A DNA stretch of 38,552 nucleotides from Chromatiales bacterium (GTDB lineage: Bacteria; Pseudomonadota; Gammaproteobacteria; Poriferisulfidales; Oxydemutatoraceae). Below are positions 1 to 7,798 of the stretch, one piece after another. Each line of letters begins with the position of its first letter. Position 1 is the first letter of the stretch. The stretch lies in the NCBI GenBank assembly GCA_014323925.1, contig JACONC010000013.1, forward strand, positions 1-38,552. The letters run 5' to 3'. Below the pieces are notes generated by a model that worked only from the letters and a program-made list of their open reading frames with translations, was not told the origin of the DNA and did not search any database. A program made the position numbers and the translations under genes.

Positions 1-215
1 ACTACTCCTTCTTTTGCTAGCCGCTCTAGATTAGGCATTTTAATTACTGGCCTGGCTCCATAAACGCTAAGCAGAGCTTTGCCCAAATCATCAGCCATAA
101 TGAAGATAATATTGGGTTTAGTAGGCGGCGATATTTCTGCGTTTGTATGACTCCAAAATAATTGAGGGAGAATAAGGAGGAAGGTTATACTTAATTTTAG
201 GATTGTTTTTTTCAT
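1..215 (-). CDS. Sulfatase, N-terminal part (gene runs off left edge)
   Basis: The minus strand carries an open frame from an ATG at 215 to the window edge, 71 codons. It starts with a typical signal peptide: two lysines, then a hydrophobic stretch ending near Ser-His-Thr-Asn-Ala. The start of a sulfatase/alkaline-phosphatase-fold domain follows, with the segment NIIFIMADDLG, whose paired aspartates bind the catalytic metal in this family. A later segment matches the family's MPNLERLAKEG pattern. The cysteine that becomes formylglycine (C-x-P-S/A-R) would lie beyond the edge and cannot be checked, so the active-site class and substrate are unknown. The product is probably periplasmic or secreted and removes sulfate esters. 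It lies 95 nt after the membrane fusion protein gene on the same strand and may be co-transcribed with it. Confidence 0.85.
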   Translation of the reverse strand, partial: MKKTILKLSITFLLILPQLFWSHTNAEISPPTKPNIIFIMADDLGKALLSVYGARPVIKMPNLERLAKEGV

Positions 216-310
216 ATGGTGTATTTTCAATAGCATATTATCCATCCTGAGCGGATAGTCAGATCAAGCGGCTGTTATGGTGATTTGAAATATGGTGTAG
301 TATATTGATA

Positions 311-1192
311 CTAATTAAATTTTGCAACGCCTTTCATCCCTATAATCAGCTGCTCTTGGGATTGAAATTTGAGGATAGCTTTGATGCTTTGGTCTAGCGG
401 ATCGGCCTCTTCGGCCAACTCTACGAGATCGGCAGGGTGGCTGTTTCCCATTATTTCAATCTCTGCTTGGGCACCAATGGCTAGCTGCGGTAGCCAGTCC
501 AACGGCACGAATACTCTAAAATGCAACGCATCGTCGTCGGTTATTTCCAAAATGGGTGTTAGTCTATCAGTAGTTTCGTATTCACCTATTAATATTTTAA
601 TAACTCGCCCGCTAAAAGGAGCGAATAGTCGGCAGGATTTGATGCGTTCTCTTAGGTGGTTGAGTTTTGTTAGTGCAAGTTCGGTTTTTAGTTTGAATAA
701 CTCTAAATTTTGATGCGCTGTCGGTAGCTCTTCGGCTTTGTGTTGTGCAGCTTGATAATCGTACTTTGCAACTTCGTGCGAGAGCCGCGCTTCTTCAAGG
801 GCAGCTCGTTCTATAGAACAATCAAACTCTATCAACAAATCATTTTTGTTAAATCGTTGGCCCGCTTTAATATGTAATTTAGAGACCGTGGCATCAATAC
901 GACTGTTGATTCTAGTACGGTTCCGGGCTATCACTATACCGCGCCGTTGGCGACTCTCCAAGGTGCTGTCAGTTTGCGCGGCGTTATTATCAATGCCAGT
1001 TTCGGATGTTTTAGAATCTTTACTTTTTGATGTTGCCGCGTTTTGCGTTGGTTCGCTAGAGTGTGCGTCGGCGTATTGATAGGCTACTGAGGGTGCAATG
1101 ATTGCAGGAGTGAAAAATATCGACGAATCTTGCGCTTGTGCTTGATAGCAAATGCTACATAACAAGGTTATACCAAGTAAGCATATACGCAT
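311..1192 (-). CDS. HlyD/RND-type periplasmic membrane fusion protein
   Basis: The product is a 293-residue exported protein with an N-terminal signal peptide ending near AQAQ. A Ser/Thr/Asn-rich low-complexity stretch spans residues about 40-80. The first half of a biotinyl-lipoyl-like domain follows (about 85-125), then a helical hairpin (about 130-185) and the second lipoyl half with the motif LFAPFSGRV (about 188-196). A beta-barrel segment comes next. This is the layout of adaptor proteins that link an inner-membrane RND or ABC pump to an outer-membrane channel. No pump gene lies beside it in the window, so its partner and substrate are unknown. It starts 29 nt after the protease gene on the same strand, which suggests one transcript. 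The protein is on the short side for the family. Confidence 0.8.
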   Translation of the reverse strand: MRICLLGITLLCSICYQAQAQDSSIFFTPAIIAPSVAYQYADAHSSEPTQNAATSKSKDSKTSETGIDNNAAQTDSTLESRQRRGIVIARNRTRINSRIDATVSKLHIKAGQRFNKNDLLIEFDCSIERAALEEARLSHEVAKYDYQAAQHKAEELPTAHQNLELFKLKTELALTKLNHLRERIKSCRLFAPFSGRVIKILIGEYETTDRLTPILEITDDDALHFRVFVPLDWLPQLAIGAQAEIEIMGNSHPADLVELAEEADPLDQSIKAILKFQSQEQLIIGMKGVAKFN

Positions 1193-1221
1193 CTCTCAAC
1201 TAAGGCTACAATTAGTAAAAA

Positions 1222-2628
1222 TCAATCGGACAGTTTTAGTGCTATAAATAACGGATTTTCATTATCCCTTATTACCAACAATGCGTTGAATCGATCTTCC
1301 GGAAGTTTATCAACGATATCCTTAAATTGTGTAACGGTTTCAAAGTGTTGGTTGTTTAGCATAATAAGAATATCCCCTTTTTGTACCCCGGCTTGCTTAG
1401 CGGCGCCGTCTTGAATATTTTCAACGATTAAGCCACCTTGCTTAAGGTTTGGTTTTTTACGCTGCTTGGCACTCAGTTCGTTTAGTGTCATGCCGAGTAC
1501 TTCAGCCTGTTTTGAGTTTTCTCCGCCAGCGGCTGCAATAGTACTAGGCGACGGCAATTGCATGATAATGACCTCTATGTCAATTATATCGTTGCCGCGT
1601 AATACTTCTACGATGGCTTTGTTGCCAGCCATAACGCTACCGACCAGCGGCGGTAACATAGACGAATAAGCAATTTCGATATTGTTGAAACGCAGGATGA
1701 TGTCGCCCACTTCTATACCAGCTTTTTCTGCCGGGCTATCTTTGACAACTTGGCTGACCAACGCACCCGTGGGTTTGTCGAGGTTGAAAGACTTTGACAA
1801 ATCACCAGTAATCTCTTGTATATAGACACCTAACCAGCCGCGTGCGACTGCCCCAGTCTCTTTGATCTGATCAACGATATCAAGTACAAGATCTATTGGT
1901 ATGGCGAAAGACAGACCGGAGTAGCTACCGGTGCGGCTGTAGATCTGGGAATTGATACCGACGACCTCTCCAGCCAGGTTAAATAGCGGACCGCCTGAAC
2001 TACCCGGATTAATGGCCACATCAGTTTGTAGAAATGGTACATAATTGCTGTCCGGCAAGCTACGACCTTTAGCGCTGACGATACCGGCAGTGACCGTATA
2101 ATCAAAGCCAAAAGGTGTACCAATTGCTAGCACCCACTGCCCGACTTTCAGTGCCTGCGATGAACCTATCTTAACTGTCGGTAAGTTGTCACCGTCTATT
2201 TTCAAGAGAACGATATCGCTGATTTTGTCGAAGCCTATCACTTCAGCGGTCATTTCCCGACGGTCGTTGAGTTTGACGATAATTTGTTCGGCACCTTCGA
2301 CGACATGATAATTGCTAATAACCTCGCCGTCTGCACTAATAATAAAACCCGAACCTACCGAATTCATATGTGGTGGCAACGGTACTTCCCTAGGTGGCAT
2401 AAATTCTTCAATAAAGTCCTCCCACGGAATACCGTGCGGAAAATCATTCTTAGGTGGCGCATCCTTTGGCTTGTTGGGCTCCGCTTTCTTAACTTTTTTT
2501 ACAATGCTGATGTTGACGACTGCTGGTGCCGTTTTTTCAGCAAGTTCAGAAAAATCTGGTAACGCAGTTTGACTGCTAGCGGAAGTGCAGAGCACTGTGG
2601 CGATGAGTAAGTATAGGTATTTAATCAA
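1222..2628 (-). CDS. degQ: DegP/DegQ/MucD-family periplasmic serine protease
   Basis: This is a 468-residue HtrA-type protease and chaperone of the periplasm. A signal peptide covers about residues 1-20. The trypsin-like domain shows the catalytic triad His108 (SNYHVVEG), Asp138 (ISDIVLL) and Ser211 (NPGSSGGPL). Two PDZ domains follow at about 265-350 and 375-460, as in DegP, DegQ and MucD. The only sensible start is a TTG at 2628 whose sequence TTGA overlaps the rseC stop, implying translational coupling; no in-frame ATG precedes the mature domain. The order rseC then protease is the mucC-mucD order of Pseudomonas, which supports a role in envelope-stress quality control. The linker before the protease domain is rich in Lys and Pro. 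MucD or DegQ naming cannot be separated by sequence alone. Confidence 0.92.
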   Translation of the reverse strand: MIKYLYLLIATVLCTSASSQTALPDFSELAEKTAPAVVNISIVKKVKKAEPNKPKDAPPKNDFPHGIPWEDFIEEFMPPREVPLPPHMNSVGSGFIISADGEVISNYHVVEGAEQIIVKLNDRREMTAEVIGFDKISDIVLLKIDGDNLPTVKIGSSQALKVGQWVLAIGTPFGFDYTVTAGIVSAKGRSLPDSNYVPFLQTDVAINPGSSGGPLFNLAGEVVGINSQIYSRTGSYSGLSFAIPIDLVLDIVDQIKETGAVARGWLGVYIQEITGDLSKSFNLDKPTGALVSQVVKDSPAEKAGIEVGDIILRFNNIEIAYSSMLPPLVGSVMAGNKAIVEVLRGNDIIDIEVIIMQLPSPSTIAAAGGENSKQAEVLGMTLNELSAKQRKKPNLKQGGLIVENIQDGAAKQAGVQKGDILIMLNNQHFETVTQFKDIVDKLPEDRFNALLVIRDNENPLFIALKLSD

Positions 2629-3071
2629 CGGATTACATTAATGTTGGTGGTGATAGAACGAAGCTGTTTTTTGGTAATTAAATAAGATAGGACAAGGCTA
2701 CTGGTTGCCACTGTTATGGTTAACCATTCTGTGCCAGAGAGCAGATGCGTAAGCACCGCGCTACTCATGAATACAGCAATCGGAAGTGCATAACAGCTAG
2801 CAGCTATTTTTAGCAGGACGCTGGATTGAACGACTAGCCGAACTCGCTCACCGGCGGCTAAAGGATGCCTGGCTGGCAGTTGCCAAGTATCGCGCGGAGG
2901 TGAAAAAATAGCACCGAAATTATACAGCGCACATCCGCTTTTTTTATTGTCACTGCAGCTTTCACACCCACCACCGTCGATGTCTAAGCGTACTGTTGCA
3001 ATACCATTTTCGTAATTCACTACGGTGGCTGGCTTGTCTATACAAAATTGCTTGTTTGAGTTGTTTGGCAT
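2625..3071 (-). CDS. rseC: RseC/MucC-family envelope-stress regulator
   Basis: This inner-membrane protein of 148 residues has an N-terminal domain with a cysteine cluster (GGGCESC and GCALYNFG), the hallmark of SoxR-reducing/RseC proteins. Two predicted membrane helices follow (about 75-95 and 105-125). RseC-type proteins modulate the sigma-E response or redox control of SoxR. An in-frame TTG lies one codon upstream, but the ATG at 3071 is the natural start. The gene begins 3 nt after the orn stop, and its own stop overlaps the TTG start of the protease gene. The usual partners rpoE, rseA and rseB are not next to it, so the sigma-factor link is inferred from family and from the protease neighbour only. 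Confidence 0.85.
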   Translation of the reverse strand: MPNNSNKQFCIDKPATVVNYENGIATVRLDIDGGGCESCSDNKKSGCALYNFGAIFSPPRDTWQLPARHPLAAGERVRLVVQSSVLLKIAASCYALPIAVFMSSAVLTHLLSGTEWLTITVATSSLVLSYLITKKQLRSITTNINVIR

Positions 3072-3074
3072 CAA

Positions 3075-3632
3075 TCACATATCCGAGTTTTTTTGTATAA
3101 AGTGTTCTCTGTAATGTCTTAGTTCCATTATTGATCCATAAATGTCTTGCATCGCACGATGGCTAGTAGCCGTATCACTTTTATAAACATCATCGGGCGA
3201 CCAACGAGCAGCTAGTTCTTTGAGCGTACTGACATCTAAGTTTCGATAGTGAAAAAATGCTTCAAGTTCCGGCATCAGTCGCGCAAGAAAGCGACGGTCT
3301 TGGCAGATACTGTTGCCGCACATAGGCGAGGCTTTGGCAACAACATATTGTTTTAGAAAATTAAGCGTTTGTGTTTCGGCTTCGGCATTATCTGTGTTGC
3401 TTTGCCTGACCTCGTCTATCAAGCCTGATGCAGAGTGGTGTTTTTTATTCCACTGGTCCATTTGCTCAAGGATATCGTCGGGTTGGTAAATCACCAATGT
3501 CGGGCCTTCTTTGATTATTTCGAGTTCTTTATTCGTCACTATCGTTGCAATTTCTAAAACATAATCCGTCGAACAATCTAAACCCGTCATTTCTAGGTCT
3601 ATCCAAATTAGGTTAAACTTATCAACCGCCAT
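3075..3632 (-). CDS. orn: Oligoribonuclease
   Basis: Orn is a 3'-to-5' exoribonuclease that degrades 2-5 nt RNA fragments and, in many bacteria, pGpG from cyclic-di-GMP turnover. The 185-residue length is normal. DEDDh-family motifs are visible: WIDLEMTGLD near residues 10-19 (Exo I), the QDRRFLARLMPELE segment (Exo II), and SHRAMQDI near residue 157 (Exo III with the catalytic His and Asp). The start is the ATG at 3632. It heads the minus-strand group orn-rseC-degQ and diverges from the small cytochrome gene with only 26 nt between the two starts, so their promoters must overlap or lie inside the neighbouring gene. Confidence 0.96.
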   Translation of the reverse strand: MAVDKFNLIWIDLEMTGLDCSTDYVLEIATIVTNKELEIIKEGPTLVIYQPDDILEQMDQWNKKHHSASGLIDEVRQSNTDNAEAETQTLNFLKQYVVAKASPMCGNSICQDRRFLARLMPELEAFFHYRNLDVSTLKELAARWSPDDVYKSDTATSHRAMQDIYGSIMELRHYREHFIQKNSDM

Positions 3633-3658
3633 AGCAATTTATTATAAATGAAAAAGTA

Positions 3659-3955
3659 ATGATTAAAACAGTAATTTATACGATTATACACTTGACCTTG
3701 AGTCCGTCCTTTGCTGACAATGGCGATATGCCGTTGCATTATAAAGCCAATTGTGTTGCCTGCCACGAGCAAATGGTGAGTGGAAATGCCGAGGTATTGT
3801 ATACGCGCAAAGATCGTCTTGCCAAAAATTATCAGCAATTAGAACAACGGGTATATTACTGCCAAGAACAATTGGCACTAGACTGGAATGAAACACAAAT
3901 CCGCACCGTTGTAGAGTATCTGGCAAAGACTTATTACGACTACCCTATACCTTGA
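3659..3955 (+). CDS. Small monohaem c-type cytochrome
   Basis: This is a 98-residue exported protein. A short signal peptide ends near PSFA-D, followed by a single haem-binding motif CVACH at about residues 33-37. The rest follows a pattern I know from small gammaproteobacterial cytochromes: LYTRKDR, then a helix with VYYC, then Trp, then a C-terminal helix with VVEYLAKTYY. A distal methionine ligand is not obvious; Met40 (HEQM) is too close to the haem motif for the usual class I fold. It presumably carries electrons in the periplasm, partner unknown. It stands alone between the divergent orn and the convergent pilus ATPase gene. The 157 nt after it hold no gene I can support. Confidence 0.8.
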   Translation: MIKTVIYTIIHLTLSPSFADNGDMPLHYKANCVACHEQMVSGNAEVLYTRKDRLAKNYQQLEQRVYYCQEQLALDWNETQIRTVVEYLAKTYYDYPIP

Positions 3956-4112
3956 GCCTTTTCAAGATGGCATATTTCTATCAGGCCATCATCATCATTT
4001 GTAATCATTATCATAGATGGTTTTTCTAATCTTCAACGCATAATCAAGCACCGGCATTAGTGGGTCTCAATGGTCGCGTTGTCGCTCCTTGGGCACCGTT
4101 ATGATGACGACC

Positions 4113-5297
4113 TTAACCTAATACGCGTAAGTATTCCTCAGGACTGACGATGCCTTGATCTAGCAGAGCCAGGCCTGCTTGTTGTAAGGTTGTGGTATAG
4201 CGCGTTTTAAGTTGTCGATCCGCTTCGCTGGGTGAAGCAGTGTAGTTTGCCACGACATGTCCGAGTTCGTCATCCATAGCCATCATTTCGTATATCGCTT
4301 GGCGACCGCAAAAACCGGTATAGCGACAGTGTTTACAGCCGCTACCGTAGTAAAACTGCGCAATCCTTTTACTGTTAATTTCGGCTACTAGATTATGCGG
4401 TGCCGATACACACGCTGTTTTACAATGCTGGCAAATTTTTCTAAGCAGACGTTGACACACAACGAGATTGAGTGCCGCGCCGATCAGATAAGCTGGCAAC
4501 CCGATATTGATCAGACGAGCGATAGTGCCGGTGATATTGCGAGTGTGTAGGGTGCTCATCACTAAATGCCCAGTCAGCGCCGCTTTAACCGCTATATCGG
4601 CGGTTTCGTAGTCGCGTATTTCACCAACCAGCATGACCTCAGGGTCTTGCCGCAGAAATGCGCGCAAAGCATGCGCAAAATCAAGGCCTATGGTCTCCTT
4701 CACCTCTACCTGATTGACTCCGTCTATTTTATATTCAACCGGATCTTCAATAGTGAGTATATTGATATCCGGTTGATTAATTTCGTGTATGCCGGCATAC
4801 AAGGTAGTCGTTTTCCCGCTACCAGTAGGGCCGGTGACCAGTAGCATGCCTTGATTGCTTTTCAGCGTTTTTTTCATCAAGTTTAGATCTTCTTCGCGCA
4901 TACCCAAAGACGCAAGGCGTGGGATAAAGCCGCCGCTATCAAGCAACCTCAGTACTACCCGCTCGCCGGATATCAAAGGAATTACCGAGACACGAATATC
5001 AACCGTCCGGTTATCGTGGTCAAAGGAGAAGCGGCCGTCCTGCGGTAGCCTATGCTCAGCGATATCGCTCCCGGCAAGCAATTTTATCCTCGACACGATG
5101 CCTATATAATTGTCTTGCATAAACTCATCGCTCTCCACTTCTTGTAGTACACCGTCTAAGCGATAGCGCAATCGGTTGCTGGTTTCGTATCGCTCTATAT
5201 GTATGTCGCTGGCGTTATAGCTCAACGCTTGACGAAGCATCGCCTCGACAAAATAAATGACCTCGCTGTGGCCGTCTAATTTCAACTTTGTAGTCAT
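4113..5297 (-). CDS. mshE: Type II secretion/MSHA-pilus-type ATPase (GspE/PilB family), short form
   Basis: The product is a 394-residue hexameric secretion/pilus-assembly ATPase core. The N2-like domain opens with ALSYNASDIHIE. Walker A is GPTGSGKTTT, the Asp box and Walker B follow (EVMLVGEIRD), and the His box is TLHTRN. A tetracysteine zinc motif is split as CQHC and GCKHC, as in GspE. An upstream in-frame extension to 5366 exists, but the ATG at 5297 makes a 4-nt ATGA overlap with the secretin stop, the same coupling seen elsewhere in this operon, so I place the start there. Typical MshE, PilB and GspE proteins are about 500-570 residues. The N-terminal domain (MshEN/T2SSE_N, which binds cyclic-di-GMP or the platform-side partner) is therefore absent. 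The family is certain, the exact system less so. Confidence 0.88.
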   Translation of the reverse strand: MTTKLKLDGHSEVIYFVEAMLRQALSYNASDIHIERYETSNRLRYRLDGVLQEVESDEFMQDNYIGIVSRIKLLAGSDIAEHRLPQDGRFSFDHDNRTVDIRVSVIPLISGERVVLRLLDSGGFIPRLASLGMREEDLNLMKKTLKSNQGMLLVTGPTGSGKTTTLYAGIHEINQPDINILTIEDPVEYKIDGVNQVEVKETIGLDFAHALRAFLRQDPEVMLVGEIRDYETADIAVKAALTGHLVMSTLHTRNITGTIARLINIGLPAYLIGAALNLVVCQRLLRKICQHCKTACVSAPHNLVAEINSKRIAQFYYGSGCKHCRYTGFCGRQAIYEMMAMDDELGHVVANYTASPSEADRQLKTRYTTTLQQAGLALLDQGIVSPEEYLRVLG

Positions 5298-6712
5298 ACG
5301 ATTTGTGGTGCGATGAAGACCATTAACTCTTTGACATCGCCTTCGCGTCTTCGGTGCTGTAACCATTTGCCAATCAATGGCAGATGGGTGATAAAAGGCA
5401 GGCCTTGGTAAGCCCGTACTTGCTCATTGAGATAAATACCGCCTATCACCACCACATCACCACTGCGTACTAGCAAACGACTGGTCAACTCGCGCCGTGT
5501 AATCGGAGGGTTTTGCAAACGGGTGTCTACGGTGTCTTTATTAATTGCCAGGTCTAGCATCAAGTGCTGCTCGTTGACGATACTCGGAGTAACTGCGAGC
5601 TTGAGTCCGGCCTGCTTGAATTCAGTCTGCGTGCCATTGTCGGAGATCGTCTGATAGGGGACTTCGCTACCTTCAAAAATCATCGCTGATTGATTATCCA
5701 ATGTGAATATTTTTGGATTTGATATCAAGCGACTTTTACCGGCTTTTTCCAACGCGCTAAGTTCAACGCGTATGCGCGCACTACCGAAGGTTAAACCCAA
5801 TCCACCGCTACCGTTCGCTACTGGTAAATTAAGATAAGGACCGTTGATATTATCGGTTGCGAATAGCCCGTTTCGTTGCTTACCTAATCGAGCTCCTAAG
5901 GCGCGGGTAAAATCATCACCGGCCTCGACGATAAAGGCTTCTATCATTACTTGTCGTTGCGGAACATCTATCGTTGCAATGAGCGCCGCTGCTAATTCCA
6001 TAGTTTGTTTGTCGCCTTGCACTATTAGCGAGTGACTACTTTTATCGCTGACCACCGAACTTTGTGCGCTGGTATCAACACCGTCGTTATTACCTTTTTT
6101 TCGTTGTTCGCCCAATATAGATTTCAGTAAGGTTGCTATTTTATCGGCGTCGGCGTGGCGTAATCTGAACAATTCAACACGGCTTTGTTTGGCAAATATT
6201 GCGTTGTTTCGCCGACCTGCATTTTGCATCTCGGCAGTAGCTTTATAAAGACGAATTAACCTTTTATCTGGTTGCTCGTCTACTACTAAGCCTTGCAGTT
6301 CTGCGATAGTATGCAAGGCTTCTCGCCAACCGACTCGATTAAGCCGTTGATTGACGACGCTATCAACATCGCCAGCAATAACGATGTTGTAGCCGATTAA
6401 ATCGGACATTGCCGAACTAAAAATACGCAGTGGCACATTGGTCATCCTAAGGCTGATAGGAGGAGACTCTATAACTGTGTTCTGCGGCTGTGGTGTCGCC
6501 GAACTTTCACCCAGTAACCTGATGCGCCGTTGACTGAGTGCAGCAATTGGTAGCGGCGGTGACTGTTGAGCGCTCGACTGTCGCTGTTCAATGAACGCCT
6601 GTTCGTCTATTAAGCGTTGGGCAGAGGATACTGCAGGTTTTTCAAAATAAGCACAAGCCGAGATTAGCGCGACCACAATTATCACAACCGTCATTAATGA
6701 CACGATTTTCAT
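5294..6712 (-). CDS. mshL: Secretin of MSHA/type IV pilus-like system (MshL/PilQ family)
   Basis: This is a 472-residue outer-membrane secretin. The N-terminus is a hydrophobic segment followed by a likely lipobox (ISAC), so it is probably a lipoprotein. An STN/N0-like domain follows with PISLRMTNVPLRIF, then an N1-type domain, then the secretin core. The core holds VPYQTISDNG, a VVVIGGIY segment and the closing family signature GLPFITHLPLIGKWL ... ELMVFIAPQIV. The ATG at 6712 overlaps the upstream stop by 4 nt (ATGA); a longer frame from 6730 is less likely. The size and the neighbours (PilM/N/O/P-like genes upstream, ATPase downstream) fit MshL better than GspD. No separate pilotin gene is seen. 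Confidence 0.88.
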   Translation of the reverse strand: MKIVSLMTVVIIVVALISACAYFEKPAVSSAQRLIDEQAFIEQRQSSAQQSPPLPIAALSQRRIRLLGESSATPQPQNTVIESPPISLRMTNVPLRIFSSAMSDLIGYNIVIAGDVDSVVNQRLNRVGWREALHTIAELQGLVVDEQPDKRLIRLYKATAEMQNAGRRNNAIFAKQSRVELFRLRHADADKIATLLKSILGEQRKKGNNDGVDTSAQSSVVSDKSSHSLIVQGDKQTMELAAALIATIDVPQRQVMIEAFIVEAGDDFTRALGARLGKQRNGLFATDNINGPYLNLPVANGSGGLGLTFGSARIRVELSALEKAGKSRLISNPKIFTLDNQSAMIFEGSEVPYQTISDNGTQTEFKQAGLKLAVTPSIVNEQHLMLDLAINKDTVDTRLQNPPITRRELTSRLLVRSGDVVVIGGIYLNEQVRAYQGLPFITHLPLIGKWLQHRRREGDVKELMVFIAPQIV

Positions 6713-7164
6713 TCCAACACGGGTAGCCAAAGCAAGGTGCCCTGCATCTCTACTTGTATCCCTTGAGTAGTGATTTTATGCACTACGGCTTGTTCTTGTC
6801 CCAACTGTGCGGGTACGCGCAATTTGTGCCAGGTGTTGCGTGGTGTGTAAACGATGGCAATCGCATTATCCTCGGTGATGACGACACCGTGTACGACATA
6901 TAGAGCGAGTGGATAAGTGGTGAGTGGATCTATAGATTGCGTTTGCAGTGTCGGTTGTAGTTCACGATGGTTGTTAGCACGGAAATGATTTTGTGTCGGC
7001 ATCTCATCCGCAGCGTTGGCGATAGAACACAGCAAGATCAGGCAAGGTAAATATAAGGCTAGATAACACGCTAGCAGGGCGGTGATGTATCGATTCCACG
7101 CGACCGCATAGCCCTTAAGATTATTGATTATGCGACACACAGCGAAACCTCTACAATGCAACAT
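6709..7164 (-). CDS. PilP/MshK-like pilus assembly protein
   Basis: The product is 151 residues with a membrane helix or signal segment at about 28-50 and a small periplasmic domain. The C-terminal half (LYVVHGVVITEDNAIAIVY, then short strands to LLWLPVLE) has the HQ-domain pattern of PilP, MshK and GspC proteins, which contact the secretin. It overlaps the upstream gene by 14 nt, and its stop overlaps the secretin ATG by 4 nt. Its place between the PilO-like gene and the secretin is the strongest argument for the call; sequence similarity by eye is weak. Confidence 0.6.
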   Translation of the reverse strand: MLHCRGFAVCRIINNLKGYAVAWNRYITALLACYLALYLPCLILLCSIANAADEMPTQNHFRANNHRELQPTLQTQSIDPLTTYPLALYVVHGVVITEDNAIAIVYTPRNTWHKLRVPAQLGQEQAVVHKITTQGIQVEMQGTLLWLPVLE

Positions 7165-7798
7165 CTATCGGTCTATATATATTGAGGTCGACGACTATAT
7201 TCAGTTTTAGGTTTTCTTCGGCTGATAAATGTTCTTGTATCGTTTGTAGCAAAGGTTGCTGTTGCCGAACAGCTTTTCTAAACTCCAAGTAATCAGGAAA
7301 ATAGCCTCTTAACTGCCACGACAAATGATCTATTGTGAAGTGGTCTGCGAGATGCGGTGATATGGGTTGCTCGCTTAGAGTGTCCATAGCAACTATCGTT
7401 AACCTATGCTTATGCGCCAAGCGGTGTAAGTCTAAGGAATTGTATTGCTTGGCTGTTGCATCGTGTCCGAATGCCGACGAAATATCGGCCTCTAGGCCTA
7501 ACAATGCTGTATGACTATTTTTATATCGCTGCTTTAATTGTTCAAGCTGTTGGCTTAATGAAGGAATAGAGACCAGCTGTGCCTTACCTTTACTATATGC
7601 GGTCATCGTTGGATAGACGGATAACGCGAAGTAGGCCGCAGGCATGACCAACAAAAAGGCCATAGACACACAGACTAAAAACTCATATAGAGTGCTTGGG
7701 TTATGTAATTTGTCGCTGTTTAGATTATTTAATACATTGATACGGTTGTGGTTATCACCGTTATTATCGCTAGTGGTCAAAGCAGTGTCTGTCGTCAT
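7151..7798 (-). CDS. PilO/MshJ-like inner-membrane pilus assembly protein
   Basis: This 215-residue protein has a hydrophilic Asn-rich cytoplasmic tail (1-38), one membrane helix (about 40-60) and a periplasmic coiled coil (about 75-100). A ferredoxin-like domain follows with SWQLRGYFPDYLEFRKAV, which resembles the PilO/MshJ fold. In type IV pilus and MSHA systems this protein pairs with PilN and links the cytoplasmic ring to the secretin. The start ATG overlaps the stop of the PilM-PilN gene by 4 nt. Assignment leans on gene order and on the one-helix-plus-coiled-coil layout. Confidence 0.65.
   Translation of the reverse strand: MTTDTALTTSDNNGDNHNRINVLNNLNSDKLHNPSTLYEFLVCVSMAFLLVMPAAYFALSVYPTMTAYSKGKAQLVSIPSLSQQLEQLKQRYKNSHTALLGLEADISSAFGHDATAKQYNSLDLHRLAHKHRLTIVAMDTLSEQPISPHLADHFTIDHLSWQLRGYFPDYLEFRKAVRQQQPLLQTIQEHLSAEENLKLNIVVDLNIYRPIDVAL

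Noticed and set aside
3956-4112. Gap between the cytochrome and pilus ATPase genes, with a 6-bp GATGGC/GCCATC pair
   Set aside because: The loop is long (13 nt), there is no T tract and no coding frame; I could not support a terminator or RNA gene.
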